DNA of 64,000 bases, taken from NCBI GenBank assembly GCA_037903355.1, contig JBAJFE010000047.1:620001-684000 (forward strand), in the 5' to 3' direction. Below the pieces are notes generated by a model. It ran no database searches and was not told the DNA's origin. It saw only the letters and a program-made list of their open reading frames with translations. Position numbers and translations under genes: made by a program. Position 1 is the first letter of the stretch. Every line of letters begins with the position of its first letter. This DNA is from Trichuris trichiura (lineage: Eukaryota; Nematoda; Enoplea; Trichinellida; Trichuridae). Shown here piece by piece: positions 1 through 12,360 of the stretch.

Positions 1-776
1 TATTTTAGTTTTGAAAATCCATTTGCACTGCACTATTTTCCTACAAGGAGGAAGACCAGTTAGCACCCAAGTGTTGTTCTTCCGCAGTGCTTCAATTTCT
101 TCATTTATAGTTCTTTTCCATTTTTGTGCCTCTATGCTTCCAAGCGCTTCTTCCACGCTTCCAGGGTCAGCACGTACAAGCATTGCTGACGTACAAGCAT
201 TTGTCTCTGACGAAATTCCATTGTCAAAGGCACTGAGGGCCTTTCCCCGTTTCTGCTTCCAAGTGGTCTTCCAGGCTCCTTCTTGAGACCAGATTCTTTC
301 TTGTCCGTACCGGTGCACTTTACCAGGGATTCTCTTTGGTTTTCGTCCTTCATCGAAATCTATTTTTTTTCTCTCTTGGGAACTACTTCCTTCACCAAAG
401 ACTCGTTGAACTTTACGTCCGTCACTTCTTCCACTCGATGCTTTCGAGAATCATAGATCTTATTGCTCAAACCGTAACCAATAGATACTACGTTTGGGGG
501 GCGGGGTTGAGAGATTCCAGGGGAAAATTGGATGCCAAAGGGGTGGTTGGAGGGGGCGGTGGACGCATAAGGGGGTAGTTGGAAGTAGTAAAGCACTGGA
601 GGACGCTGAGGGACCAAGAGATACTGAGGGGCTAGGAGTTCAGTACGCCCTTCATCATCGTTAGTCGAGCATTGCTTCAGTGTAGTTGCCGATCTCTTAA
701 CAAGGAAACGCAACCGCTTACAAGTAGTCCATCGAGGAGATCTTCGGCTTCCTGTGACGACAATGGAGTCAAACAC
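1..776 (-). pseudogene. Copia-type retrotransposon remnant: integrase-RT linker and start of reverse transcriptase
   Basis: Read on the minus strand, 776 to about 360 has a stretch like the region after Copia integrase (a GYGLSNKIYDSRK-like segment followed by VTDVKFNESL). From about 180 down to base 1 comes the conserved entry into Copia reverse transcriptase: EEALGSIEAQKWKRTINEE, then NNTWVLTGLPP, then IVQCKWIFKTK. The element runs off the left edge, so the RT catalytic part and RNase H are outside. Frames change between the blocks, so this is a dead copy. It belongs with the gag-integrase part at 1331-3230 and is separated from it by an insert. The family call is firm; the exact clade is not. 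Confidence 0.85.
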
Positions 777-1330
777 AGAAGACTCAGTTCGCTCGCATAT
801 GCATGATCAGTCTCTGTAACGCTGCTTTTAATTGACGTGAAGTAGTTTCATGGTTGATCTTCCATTCACGATTTTGGCCTGTTTGATGTGTCTGTAAATA
901 AACTTCAAAGTACCCAACCAACGAATGGATGAGCAAATTGTTAGAGGAAATACAGAAAGATTCAATGCCGTACGTTTCGAAACTGCTCTTGTTCCGTCGT
1001 CAGCGGTGTAAGGGAGGTGAAATAGTGAAGTAGCAAAGACGTACTTAGGTAGTAAAGTGGAGCAGACTGGGACAGCGCTGTCATAAACATGCGGCTAATG
1101 AAACCGAAAATGGCTTCAAAGCAGTGGCGAATACCGAGTTGACATGAAAGTCGCCGAAAAATTGGCCCTCTTCACCCTTTCATCTTTTTCTCCACTTCAC
1201 CGCGAGAGCCGGTAGAACGGTTATGCGCAGGGGGCGGTGGCGAGCTCAGCCGTGAGAAACACTGCTCTAAGCTATCCAATGGAGGGACATTTTCCAAACC
1301 ATCGCCCTTACGGCGTTGCAGTGTTTTCTT
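777..1330. mobile_element. Insert splitting the Copia element, carrying half of a foldback (inverted-repeat) element
   Basis: The Copia coding similarity stops near 1349 and resumes near 776. Inside the gap, about 846-1050 matches the left arm plus central spacer of the foldback element found complete at 7517-7903. Shared words include GAATGGATGAGCAAATTGTT, CTGCTCTTGTTCCGT and AACTTCAAAGT. The rest of the insert (about 1051-1330) is not recognised. The right arm of the foldback element was not seen here, so this copy is partial or decayed. Confidence 0.6.
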
Positions 1331-3230
1331 TACAGTTTGGTACGCGACTCATAAGATAAGCAGCTGTATGTACAGCGTCTGCCTGAAGTCTTTCTGGCAG
1401 ATTTCTGGAGCGTAGCATTGACCTGCCTTTTCAACAAGAGTTCTATTTTTTCGTTCAGCCATACCGTTACACTCAAGAGTGTAAGACGGGCTCTTCTCGT
1501 GAAGTATTCTGTTCTCCACAAGAAAGTCGCTGATAATCTTGTTAACAATTCCGCAGTCTGACCGTAGACGCCTCACCGCACGTCTGGTGTCCCGTTGGCC
1601 TTACTTATCGAGGACTTAAGGCATTTAAGCACATCATCTTCCCGTCTCATGAAGTACACCTTACGATATCCTTATGACTCATCCTTAAAGCAGATGAAGT
1701 AAAAACTACCACCAACAGAGGGCTGTACAAACGGCCCGCAGACGTCTGTATGTAGTATTTCGCCAGGAAGGCAATTTCGTTGTTTGTTTGATGACTTCAT
1801 TGTGCGGCTTACGTGATATAGGGCCAAAAATACAGACTTCGCAAAAAACTTCTGTTCTCCTGTGATTTGGAGTCCATCAACAAGGCTTCGCTCATTCATC
1901 ACTTTAATCTTGTCGGTGCTAACGTGCCCAAGTCGTTGGTGTCACAGTTCCAATGAAACATCTCCGGCGGCAACAGCCATCGCAGACAGAAGAGGTTGAG
2001 AAGGTCGACGAATGAACAACGTATACAAATCACCATCTTTGTATCCAAACAGGTCAGTCTTTCCATCCTTCGCTAAATAGACTATCTCTCCTTCAATCGT
2101 AATCTTGGACCATGAGCAGCTGCAGTTCTAAGGCTAAACAGGCAGCTTGATCCAAATTTAGGTACGTAGAGAACGTCATTGAGGGTAGACAAATACCACG
2201 TTTTTCCCTTATACACTTCAACGTCAATGGTTCAGATGCCAATAGAGTAAACAAGCTTGTCGTCACCCACTCGCAATCCGCAAGGGTCGATTTCTTTAAA
2301 CGTGGAGAACCAATGCCGATTACGCGTGATGTGGTTAAAGGCGCCAGAATCAGCGATCCATCCGTCATTTCTCTCTTGACTTAATTCTACGTTTGGCCGT
2401 ACGACGAAACCATCACGAATCGGTCATTCATTTTCCAGATTCAGTGCAACCGTAACCATGCACCGTTTTTTGCGGAATTCCCTCCGAATGTGACCTTTCC
2501 TTGGCAATTCCAGCATACCATATATTTTTGTACCTGCACGCGTTTTTTGCGTTCTTCGACGAACTGCGAGGTTTTCTTCCAACGAACGCTTCACCAACGG
2601 TTCCTGTCTAAACAGAATGACTTAACTGTTCCGACTCATAGGCAAGCAAACGAGAATCAGATCAGAAAGTTTCGCAAACTTCGGTGCAGACAGCCTCCAC
2701 GACTGACGGAAGTAATAGAACTTAGGCAGAAGACATTGTACAGCTTTCCCGACAATTGTAGCGTCGTCTAACACAATGTTCAACGACTGCATTTTGTTAA
2801 CGATGGCGTTCAACACAGTAATAAACGAGGCAACATTCCTACCAGGTTTTTAAGTGTACGCATGAAACTCTGAAGACATCAGAAGTTTATTGCCCACCGT
2901 TGCCAGTTCCTTGATCTTGATAATGGCGTCCATCATCTCTTTGAACGTCTTGCAAGAATGGATAAACGAGTGATGAAAATTATCTAGTGACCGTGAGACG
3001 ATACGCCTGGCGATAGCATCCCTCTTCTTCCGGGCTGACTTTTTCATCGCCCACAGCCGAGCACAGAGTCTCTCCATTCACCAGATCGGAGCAATCCCGG
3101 GCTTCTAAGATGACCTCAATTTCAAACTTCCAGCGCAGGTAGTTTTCACTATTCGGCTGAACGAAGCCTCTTTTTAGTTCCACCACTTGTTCGTAGCAGC
3201 GGTATTTCAATCAGTACAGATTCTTTGCTG
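1331..3230 (-). pseudogene. Copia-type retrotransposon remnant: gag, protease and integrase, multiply frameshifted
   Basis: Reading from 3230 leftwards gives the Copia order. Gag (about 3210-2560) has a segment like ENYLRWKFEIEVILEA and a following CKTFKEMMDAI-type segment. A zinc-knuckle start CWNCQGK (about 2500) has a frameshift inside the finger, then GHIRRE. Protease lies near 2390-2280, where a WIADSGA-like start can be read in one frame, then FNHITRN. Integrase follows: HTDVCGPF near 1760 carries the first acidic residue, the LRSD near 1570 the second, and NGMAERKNRTLVEKA near 1460-1420 supplies the glutamate. Many stops and frame changes show it is inactive. Confidence 0.88.
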
Positions 3231-3480
3231 ACGTTACAGTCCTTAGACAACGACAACTCACAACGAATACACTTTCGAACAAATGGAACTTACAGGCATT
3301 CGTGTTGAGAACTTCAGCTAGGCGCTCAACAACTGACGCGAAGGAAGCGTGCTGGGCCCATAAGCTGTTCTAAATTTATATGCACAGCACTCAGAGTTTT
3401 GTTAGCTCTATATTAACGTCAGCATACGCCTAACAATCTAGCATACGCCTAACAATCTAGCAAAAACGTAACCTTCCGAG
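3231..3480 (-). repeat. Possible 5' LTR/leader region of the Copia remnant
   Basis: Lies just upstream (minus sense) of the gag remnant, where the 5' LTR should be. On the minus strand it has TATAAATTTA at 3380-3371, a fair TATA box. It also has a tandem duplication of about 20 bp around 3422-3462 (the word GCATACGCCTAACAATCTA twice, almost adjacent). A TGTTAG start could open an LTR on the minus strand. No second LTR is in the window to compare with, so the call rests on position and these weak signals. Confidence 0.3.
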
Positions 3481-6400
3481 CTCAGACTGAAGCGAGAGCC
3501 AAAAGCGAACAACGAGTCAGAAAAAAAATGCAAGTGCTGAACATTAATCTTGCGTTACAACCAGCAAGATTCATCCTCAGAGTCATAGCCTATCCTTTTC
3601 TAACAGTTGGATGTATAGCTGAATAATATAGTGTATGTAAAAACAGAAAAAAATTTCTAAGATATCGTTAGCAACAGACATGCCTTTGACAAGTGCGTTA
3701 CGACTGATTATCAGGTTAAGCATGTCGTGCAGTGGCAGAACGAACAGCCTTCAAGACGACGAAGCTGTCACGAACTTTAACATTCCAAATGCAAGTGAAA
3801 ATTAACCAGACTGATGTTACTTAATAAAATGTTTTGATGAACACTTTGCTTTATGTTGATCTTGTTTGCTCGTTCTGTTTGCGCTTGGGTGATGTGAGCC
3901 TTCTCGTTGTCGCAATTTCTGGCATCTAAAGGCGTGCACGTGCGTACTACGCTGTTTAATCACTCCTTGCATTGTGTGACTACACATAGCATTATCCGTG
4001 AGCAGCCTATGTGCAGACCTGAAATAATAGTGCGCCTGTTAGGCGTAGGTCAAAACAAAGTGTTCGTTCTTTGATCAAGCAACCTTATATATGCAAGTTA
4101 ACAATAAGCAATACGTCTAAGTTACTGTTGCTAAATTGAAAAGAAATCAACTGGCTTGTTTTTGCTTCCGAGTCGGTTGCATGGCGTAATAAATGTACGA
4201 ACCGACTTAATATAGAAGGCTTAATAAGGTGTAGCGGACATAGCAATCTTGAATTAACCGTTTAATGAGGTCGAGACAAAAGTAAAAGTGTAGAACGAAA
4301 CGAAACCTGTTGTTATACCGCGGCAACGACAACAACTGACCTAATTACCATATGGGACTAATAAGAGACCTTTTTGGGGGCAGCGCAAAAATGAGCAGGT
4401 GCAGGTCCTTTACAAAAGAAAACAATTTTGCGCGCTTCCATCTTTCAAACCGGCCGGAGCAATCAATAAACGGATAAATAAATTTGGGTCTGCTAAACAT
4501 GTACAACACATTTGAACTGGAACAATGCACGAGCTGATGCCTGTCTTAAAAGAAAGAACACTCCATTAGCACCTGCACACCTGATTACTGTGCAAACTTT
4601 AGACACTGTGCGTGTTTGAATTCGTCTTTGTAGCTCTTCTAGGCTTTGTGTAGTTGCACTGTCTCATTTGGAGAGTTGGTTGAAAAGCAAATTCTCAATA
4701 ATTCGAAATAAAAACGAGTAGGCACAGTTTTCAACATTGTAAGAGATGGACAGAAGGGCGTAACTAGTCCACCTTTCTTAGAAGCAGTTCAGATGAGAAT
4801 AAACTAAGCTCGAAGACTCGTTCATACAGTCCAAAGTTTCGCTGTGCTGCGAAGCCATTTTCTGCTTTTTAAAATTCAATAAATTATGCTGCAGTAAAAT
4901 AGCTCATCGGTCCTGTGCTGCTTACGTTTGTTTAAGAAAAATTGTTTGCGGTCCTTATTTATACATTGCTGCTCTATCGTTGGCATTTGCTGCTGTTTAC
5001 GTTAGGTGATCTCTCGGCGCCACTCAGCGAAACCACAACTTTATACGTAGGCTTAGGTGAAGGCAGAACACGATGGACAGGATTCTTTTATCCTGCCCTT
5101 ATATAAACCTGAGCCAAAAAACGTAAGCCTTGCGTTTATACTTAGGCTCAAGTGAAAGGAGTATGCGACAGCCGGTATACTTCTTCGAATACCGTTAAGA
5201 GATGACCAAGCATAACTATTACGAAAAGTTAGCCGTACAGCAGCGGCTAAGGATTACTAAAATGCCCAAACTTCATTTGCCTTGTAGGTACAAAACTACG
5301 CAACTAGTATTACCGCTTTTACAGTAAAAATTAATGAATAGCAGGTTGTGAGACCTGCGAATCAATTAAGTTTTGATTAGTTTAAAGTAAACACATGCAT
5401 CTGCGGCAGCGAGCATAACTGTTCTTGTCATTCGTCTTGTTGTTCGCAAGCGGTGTTTAAGCCGACAGGATGATATGAGGAAGACATGAGAACTGATGAT
5501 GTGAGCGCTCACTAGTACGAAGATATGAACTCACTCAGAGTCTCATCAGGCAAGTACATCATTTGCTTTTAACTAATGTTTGTTATCTTACCTGTTGTCA
5601 ACTTACTTTCTAACCTGACTTGATAAATGCGTGCCATGAGCAAAGGCACTGGTTTAGGATTTTTTTGCGTTAAATGCAATGGAGAGATTCGTTCGCATAA
5701 TGTTCTTAGTGAATGGATTTTCACCATAGCAACTCAAGTTCTGTTTATGAACTGTTGGGTAATCTTGTGTCATGTACGCGTCCCTTTAACTTCGCAGGTG
5801 CCAACACTGATCATGCTGTAACAATGGTTTAACTTGTTTTACATAGTCGTAATGTTCTTGGTTCTCTGTTTAAATTGCTGTTGTAAGAACCAAACCGGGA
5901 GCTCTACTCAGTTAACTTCAAAGCTAAAACAGAATAAACAAAGATGCAATAGCAGCCACGTAGCAGCAAGGCAAAGCATGCTGAATGATAACAGTATAGA
6001 CTAAGGAAATGCAAGTACTTCATGTGCAGGAAGGCAAACATAGATATGACAATTGCTGACAACCTGTTGCTCGTTTTTTAACTTCGGCAGCGTTTCAGTG
6101 TTGATGATCAATGTACTGTTTAGGATTTTGAAAGATATTCTTTCTGAAAGCACGCGATGCTTCATCCGTTGCAGCGCAACTCCGAAATTCTTCTTGGATG
6201 GAAAATAGAACATGTCGTGAAGTATCCTATCGCTGTTAGTTCAATATGCTACAAGAAGTTCTAGCTTAACTCCATCATACCTGGCGGTAGAGGGAATGGC
6301 CTTTGGCGGGACAGAAATATTTTTATTCGAAGATATCCTTCCCAGATATCTACGCTGTTCCAGACTGTTATGAAATCGTTGCATCGGCTGAAAAATTAAC

Positions 6401-7516
6401 CATGCATCCTAGATGCTTTGCGTTATTTACTCCCGTCGCTGTTTTCTGTTTCATAAATTAGTCAACGTACAACAACAAACACAAATTTGCATTTTCTCGC
6501 AACCCGGCATTCAGTGACTACACTGTTTGATTTTCCGGCTCCCTTTCTTCAACATACGAAAATGTCTTCCATAATCAACGAATACGATATAACTGAAAAA
6601 ACTCGTTAAAGTGAAGATTAAGCGAATGCGTTTATATAACATACGGTTGCTCGATTTGAACTCATGCCGCGTAGCGCTGATGAAGTAAAAAGTCATATTA
6701 TTTATAATATTAAAAATATGCAAGCTTGATTTTTCTTACCGCCAAAATAAAACAGGTGATTTTTTTATCGCTGATGAAGTTTCGCTTGCAAAAATGACAC
6801 TACAACAATATGAACGCGTAGGGACATCCTGAATGCCATCATGTTCTAAGATCCTTTGTGAGAGAGCTACAAACAAAGGCTGAGAAAAGATTTTCACAGA
6901 AGGAACGATGCATCGTGAAAGAAAAGTTACGGGATGTAAATGCGCCATATGATCCATCTGATCGCTATTTTGTATTAACGTAGCTTGATATCGCCAAATC
7001 CAATCAATCCCGGACAAGGTGGTTGAAAACCACAAATTCTGACCTATAAACCGCACGAGAGATGCCTTTTCGACCCGCGAATTTTGTCGACTGAATTATG
7101 CCGCCTAACAGTGCCATCTTCTGCTGGAATTCCAACAGTTTGAGTGACATCCTGTGAAAGTGACAAAGACGAGAGTAGCTCTGCTCTTGGAAACTCAGTG
7201 CACATTTTCTGACTTTAATAAAAATAGTTAGTCTTGTACAAGATAACAATGATGAAATATTGTGAGCATTCAGATGGAATTACTAAGTCGAAAGCATTCT
7301 GATGCATGGAAAATATTATCAATGCTACGTTGGGTGTTTTGCGTGAAGCTGGTTAGTAGCTTTTTAACCGGATGACTGTTCGACATTCTTGGTGGCATAA
7401 ACGCGTAGAATGAAGAGAACTTTTAGTACAGCTCGCCTACAAGCTGGAAGACAGCAGTATTAACTCTTTGAATCAGCTTACTGCAGCGCAGAAAAATGAT
7501 AAGTAAGGAACATTTC
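3481..7516. other. AT-rich intergenic DNA, no gene recognised
   Basis: No reading frame here resembles a known family. The one structure noted is at about 5035-5155, with TAGGCTTAGG and GGCAGAACA words shared with 59046-59125 (see findings). A 53-codon minus-strand frame at 7205-7044 is the most protein-like, but it has no supported partner exon. Confidence 0.5.
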
Positions 7517-7903
7517 GAAAGACAGGATGTCTTTTAACAGGCTTGAGTTGTTTCACAGTAGATCTTCAGATTCACAGGTTTGGCCTGTTGGACGTATCTG
7601 TAAGTAAACTTCAAAGTGCCCTACGAACGAATGGATGAGCAAATTGTTAGAGAAAGTACAGAACAATGTGTTTACCGTACTTTCCGGAACTGCTCTTGTT
7701 CCGTAGTCAGCAGTATGAGGGAGCTGTGAAGGATGAAACGTACGGTATACACATTGTTTTGTATTTTCTCTTACAATTTGCTCATCCATTCGTTCGTAGG
7801 GCACTTTGAAGTTTACTTACAAATACATCCAACAGGCCAAACCGTGAATCAGAAGATCAACGATGAAACAACTCAAGCCTGTTAAAAGACGTCCTGTCTT
7901 TCA
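7517..7903. mobile_element. Foldback/MITE-like element with ~170-bp terminal inverted repeats
   Basis: The left arm (about 7517-7686) is the reverse complement of the right arm (about 7733-7903) with a modest number of mismatches. Outer ends are GAAAGACAGG and CCTGTCTTTC. The central spacer is only about 45 bp and there is no room for a transposase, so it is a non-autonomous foldback or MITE. Partial copies occur at about 846-1050 and 56428-56575, so it is a dispersed family. No clear target-site duplication was seen. Confidence 0.85.
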
Positions 7904-8458
7904 AAGTACAATAACTATTGCATTACTTTAAAATGTTTGACAGTTATGGTCAATAAACGCTGCCATTGACTGATCTAATAAACTTTTAAAATGTTCACTC
8001 ACATTTACATTTTTTGCCACCTATGAGACTTCGCACGATGCTACAGCGTTATGGCGATCGATGGTTCAGGTTAATTACAGCGACGGTATTCCATGGCGGC
8101 CAAATGAACTTGTCGGTTTTACTGTATTATCTAGATTTCGCCATTGAAAACTGAGCAATAGAGTCTTGGCACTTTTAATGTGTCAGTTGGCATGATTTTC
8201 CGTATAGGCTTAGTCTACGGAAACTGTTCACGAACTCACAGTGACCAACAACTACAATGAGCGGTTATTTACACAATGCCTAAATGAACTAACGATGTCC
8301 AAGTAGCAATTACTTCCCGAAAACTTCACATCTTTCTTGTAATCTCATAAACAGCTTCCTACGCGTGTAGGGAACGAAGATAAAATATAGGAACACCAAC
8401 ATAAACAGTTATATTTTCATTATTTAAACTACAGTACAATAACTACAGAGACTACACA
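7904..8458. other. Intergenic, nothing recognised
   Basis: No coding potential or repeat recognised. This is the 3' side of the minus-strand dsRNA-binding protein gene. Confidence 0.5.
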
Positions 8459-9493
8459 TTAAAGTAGCGAAGTTTCGTTGGTTACTGCGGTCCCTTTCAT
8501 ACAATTCAGTGCGAGGAAGGAAACTGCCGCTTTTGCCTTTCTTCCTGAATTGCCGGTCGCTTTGAATTTTTGACCGGATCCCAAGTTGACCACCGCCACA
8601 AATTTGCCATCGCCTTCTTCCGTGCAGGTGAGTTCACACTTCACGCTCCTCATGTGGCAGAGCCTCTTCAATTCCATAACATGTCCCACTCGAGGGGCCT
8701 CAGCCATCTGACTTTCCTCATTTGATCTACTACTAACACCTGCAAAATTCAATACGCGTCAGCCAGAAAAGCCAACGCCAGGTAAGATTACCACTTCCAT
8801 CCGAGGAATGCGGCTCTAAGGCCTCTGCCATCCGATTCCTTTAAACATAAAATGTTAGCTCACTCAATGTCGACTTTGAAGCAGAATATGAAAATCAAAA
8901 ACCGTACAATGAAACGATAGAATCGACCAAGTTTAAAATAAAGCAAACTAAGAAGAACACAGGAAAATTGAAACGAAGAAATAAGAAGTTAATGACGCCC
9001 TCTGACAACTAAAAGAGTGCGATAGTTAAAATAGAGTCATTCATATACCAGTGTCAACTCCGAATCTTGACAATAAAAAATTTCGGAGCGTTAAAAAAAG
9101 AAGGGATTTTCGTGACAAATGAAAATGTACGCTTTCGGAAAGTGTTAATGGGCGGTCCAATTAAATTGTTGACTCACAGATAGGCCTCGCATTCCGCAGC
9201 GTCTTCTGGAAGGCCCCAATTTGCTTGTACACCACCGGAGCACAAAAATCGCAGAAACGACAAAGCGGCCTGCTGCTTCGCTGTCCTTTTACTTTTGCCA
9301 ATTCCGGAGAAATCACGATCGCCTACTTTCAGTGAGGCGCTGAATCGCAGACGTTGCTAGAAAAAAGTGAATACAACGTAGCTACGCAAAAAGCGTTACA
9401 ATTAAATACCTGGTCGAACGTAACGTCGTACAAGCAGGCAAAGCCATTTCGGCGGGCAAACACGTTAACGTGATCCAATGCTGTTTTCAGCCT
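8459..9493 (-). CDS. Tandem double-stranded RNA-binding domain protein (4 exons seen, 5' end not placed)
   Basis: Exons on the minus strand are 9493-9410, 9356-9178, 8838-8792 and 8739-8459. All junctions are GT-AG and phases match (84, 179, 47 and 281 nt, 196 residues plus stop). The first domain spans exons 1-2: an alpha-1 like LKTALDHVNVFARRNGF, beta strands with SLKVGDRDFSGIG, and the basic KSKRTAKQQAA helix start. The second is in the last exon: MELKRLCHMRSVKCEL, then GQKFKATGNSG, then RKAKAAVSFLALNCM. Both fit the alpha-beta-beta-beta-alpha dsRBD fold with the KxxAK region, which binds A-form RNA. No catalytic domain is seen. It could be an R2D2/Loquacious/RDE-4-like RNAi cofactor or another dsRBP. 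The first exon opens after an AG and has no obvious start codon, so an upstream exon is probably missing. Confidence 0.82.
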
Positions 9494-11380
9494 CTGCAAA
9501 TAAGTTCTTATTACACTAAAAAAACAATTTTTGCAGGTTTGCCAAAGTGCGCAAACTGGGAGCGGCTAAACAGCAGCCACAAGTTTTGCCCCTGTTCCCA
9601 AGTATATTTTGTCAGTTTTGCTTACGGAGGCATTAAGTTTCCTATCCTACTAAGCAGGAGGTCGCTTCTCAATCATTTGGCTTCGGGATGCGATGAGTCG
9701 AGAAATTTCCAACGTCTAATAAGCGGTTAGAAGACAGGCTATTGCGACGCAACAAAGTATGAACCTTCATCAGTCAGCATTACAGATACCGGGGTTCTCT
9801 GACCCAACAACGGGCCCGTCAAAGGAAAACGCTCGTTTCAAAATTTATGTTTTGTTGTTTCTATGTACGTATATATAAGAGACAGCTATTGTGAGAGACT
9901 TGTGAAAGCTGGCCACCATATTGAAGTGCTACTAGTAGTTTTAAAGAAATGTACACGGGAAGACAGAAGAGTGTAGAAACAAAACTAGATGCCTTCCTAA
10001 CGCAGCCTATTCTTAGTACGCTACTGATCATCACAGGGGTACCTTCTTTCAGCCATCATTGAGTCAGTAGAAAAAGAACTTCATCAGGTTGTCGCTATAG
10101 CATTACTATCTTCCTGCGAGTATCAGTTGGGTATGTCGAACGGACCAATGAGCTGTCGTATGTAAATCTACATTAATGTAGTTGCTGTATACAGAATTAC
10201 ATGTTATTAACCCCAGAACAGAATTGCTGTATTTTAAGGCAGGTTTGTGCGACTTGATTTCTCTCAACTTGTAACGAACAGAGGACCAGAACGTGACTTA
10301 ACCTCGACGGTTGCTGATACGTACAACACACCGGAGAGAACGAAATTTTACTCAGCAAGAAAACAGACGAAGACGAACGAAAGTTGCGAGCAGAGAGACG
10401 AACTGCCGCACGAGAGCGAAACGAAAGCGAAACTGACCCAAATCTCCCTGTACGAGGCACCTAGCGTTCCCTTTGATCCCTTCGTGATAGATGGGTGAGT
10501 GACAGGTGACGACATCTGTCACTCACAGCGAAGGTGCCGGAAGGGCTCGCACAGGAATGATTGATCACTTTCGTTACGGGCCGTTGGGTCGTCTCCTTAG
10601 GTGGTCCCTTCTGCAACGGCAACGTCATCGTTTCCGTTACACAACTGTAAGCTAATTCAAGAGTTTAATTATGTTAAGACAGGATGCACGAAACTTCCAC
10701 ATTCAAGCAGTTCTTATCTTCAGTATGGGTTCGATACAGTTCGTCATATTGATTTCGAGGGGATGACTTCCAATGGCAGTTCACCTTGCCTATGCTGAAA
10801 TCAGCTTTATATCGTACAGTTTAACTTCATGTTAGCCTAAGCCAAAACGCAAACGTGTATCAATGGCAGCATTGAACCAATGTGTGGCCAACGGAGCCAA
10901 TGGGGAAACCATCACTAGCAAAAGGTCGCTTCCGCGATCCGGTTCACCATTAAGTGCGTTGCTTGCTTAGACGTATCGACTTAAGATGAAATTCTTAGAA
11001 GGAAATGCATCATACGTCGGGGACTCGCTGTAATATCTGTTCGGTTCACTTCCTTGTGCTAAGCCAGAGAATAAGACTAAACAGTCTGACATGATCAAAT
11101 TGCGGAGAGTAATGCAACGATATGACGGCCACTTAACTAATCGCAATTTTCAATTAAATGGCAGCCACGGAGTGCAGGAACTTTTCTATGGACGGCAACA
11201 AAGCACCTAGGACATATAAGGGGACTTAAAAATCTCCAGCCTTTGCTCCATCGTTCCAGCTACCTTGAAAACTTTAACTCGGTCGTGTAGCTTGTCGTCT
11301 GCGACTTTTGCGCGCGAAGTTCCGGAAAGTTTCATGGAAGCATTGACGAATGAGAGCGTTTTATTCTAGAACAATTTCGG
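9494..11380. other. Intergenic, no gene recognised; one strong hairpin
   Basis: Several short open frames exist (for example 10247-10498), but none resembles a family. At 10495-10526 GTGAGTGACAG is followed after 10 nt by its exact reverse complement CTGTCACTCAC, an 11-bp perfect hairpin. No tRNA or rRNA was recognised. Confidence 0.5.
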
Positions 11381-12360
11381 GGAGAACGGCAAAAACCTCG
11401 TTTCAAGCAAAAAGCAGTTATCGAACGTTTGTTTCACGAGGGAACTGAAACAAAAGAAATCTACCGAAGCGAAAGAGCTTAGTTTTATGCAAGTGAAACT
11501 TTGGATTGCCTAGTTCAAGCGAGGAAAAGAATCCATCACTGACAAGGAGAGGTCAGGACGACCAGCAGAGGCAGACAAAAAACAACGTTACACTTCTTGA
11601 GAAGATTCTACAGAACAGAAAGAAGTCAGCTAGAGAAATTGAGCGACAGGCTACGCTTTCGTTCAGTGCGATGAAAGGACTTCAGCCGATTATTTAGGAA
11701 TGGCAAAGGTAGCGGCAATCTCAGTTCCCAAAACTCCCTCTGTTTGATTGAGCATTCGAAGAAAATTTTACTGCTTTTCCAAGAATCAGAAGAAAACCTT
11801 CGGCCGCGTGCCATGACTGCTAAAAAGTCGTGAATGACCCTAAATCTCACGAACAAAGTAGAACCTGGAAGCCCAAGGAGTATCCCCAGCCTATCAGGTC
11901 ACGTAAGGAACTTTGGGGCGGAGAAAGTTTTGGCCTCAGTTTCTTGGAAAATGGAAGAAATTCTTCTGATAGACTGGTTGAAGGAGAATACTATCATCCC
12001 ACCGGCCAGTAACGCGCTGGTTTGCTTTTCACAGTTCGGAAAGCAGTCCAGGAAAAGCGCCGAAGGAAGCGCAGCCGCGGAATTCTGCTTCTCCATAGCA
12101 ATGCACCAGTTCACATGTCAAGAGTTGCACTTAATCAAATGTACGGATGCGAATTCGAATTGCTGAATCACCCTCGAAACAGCCCCAGTTCTGGCACCTA
12201 GCGACTATATCCTGAACCAATAGTTGTGAAGAAAGCATTCTGGTGAACAAAACCACTTGCATCCAACCGTTCAGGGCCATTTTCAGGCGGACGAAAAAAA
12301 CTTCTCCTTAAACGGTTTAAAGAATTTGAGATTCCCGATGTGAGAAGTACAATGAGCTTA
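11380..12360 (+). pseudogene. Mariner (Tc1/mariner superfamily) transposase remnant
   Basis: Conserved mariner blocks appear in order but in shifting frames. An N-terminal helix-turn-helix piece (AVIERLFHEGTETKEIY, about 11415) comes first. A segment like KVLASVSWKMEEILLIDWL (about 11925-11980) matches the mariner VxxSVFWD...GVLLIDYL block. Then come a frame-shifted LLHSNAPVHMSR (about 12090, mariner HDNAPxH, with D replaced by S) and ELLNHPRNSP (about 12160, mariner LxHPPYSPDLAPSDY). Loss of the aspartate and multiple stops make it inactive. Terminal inverted repeats were not found. Confidence 0.82.

Noticed and set aside
7044..7205. 53-codon minus-strand frame starting MCTEFPRAELL
   Set aside because: Protein-like composition but no family, no supported splice partner and no transcription evidence.
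10980..11020. GATGAAATTCTTAGAA, reminiscent of an 18S rRNA segment
   Set aside because: The match does not extend beyond a short word and neighbouring rRNA landmarks are absent.
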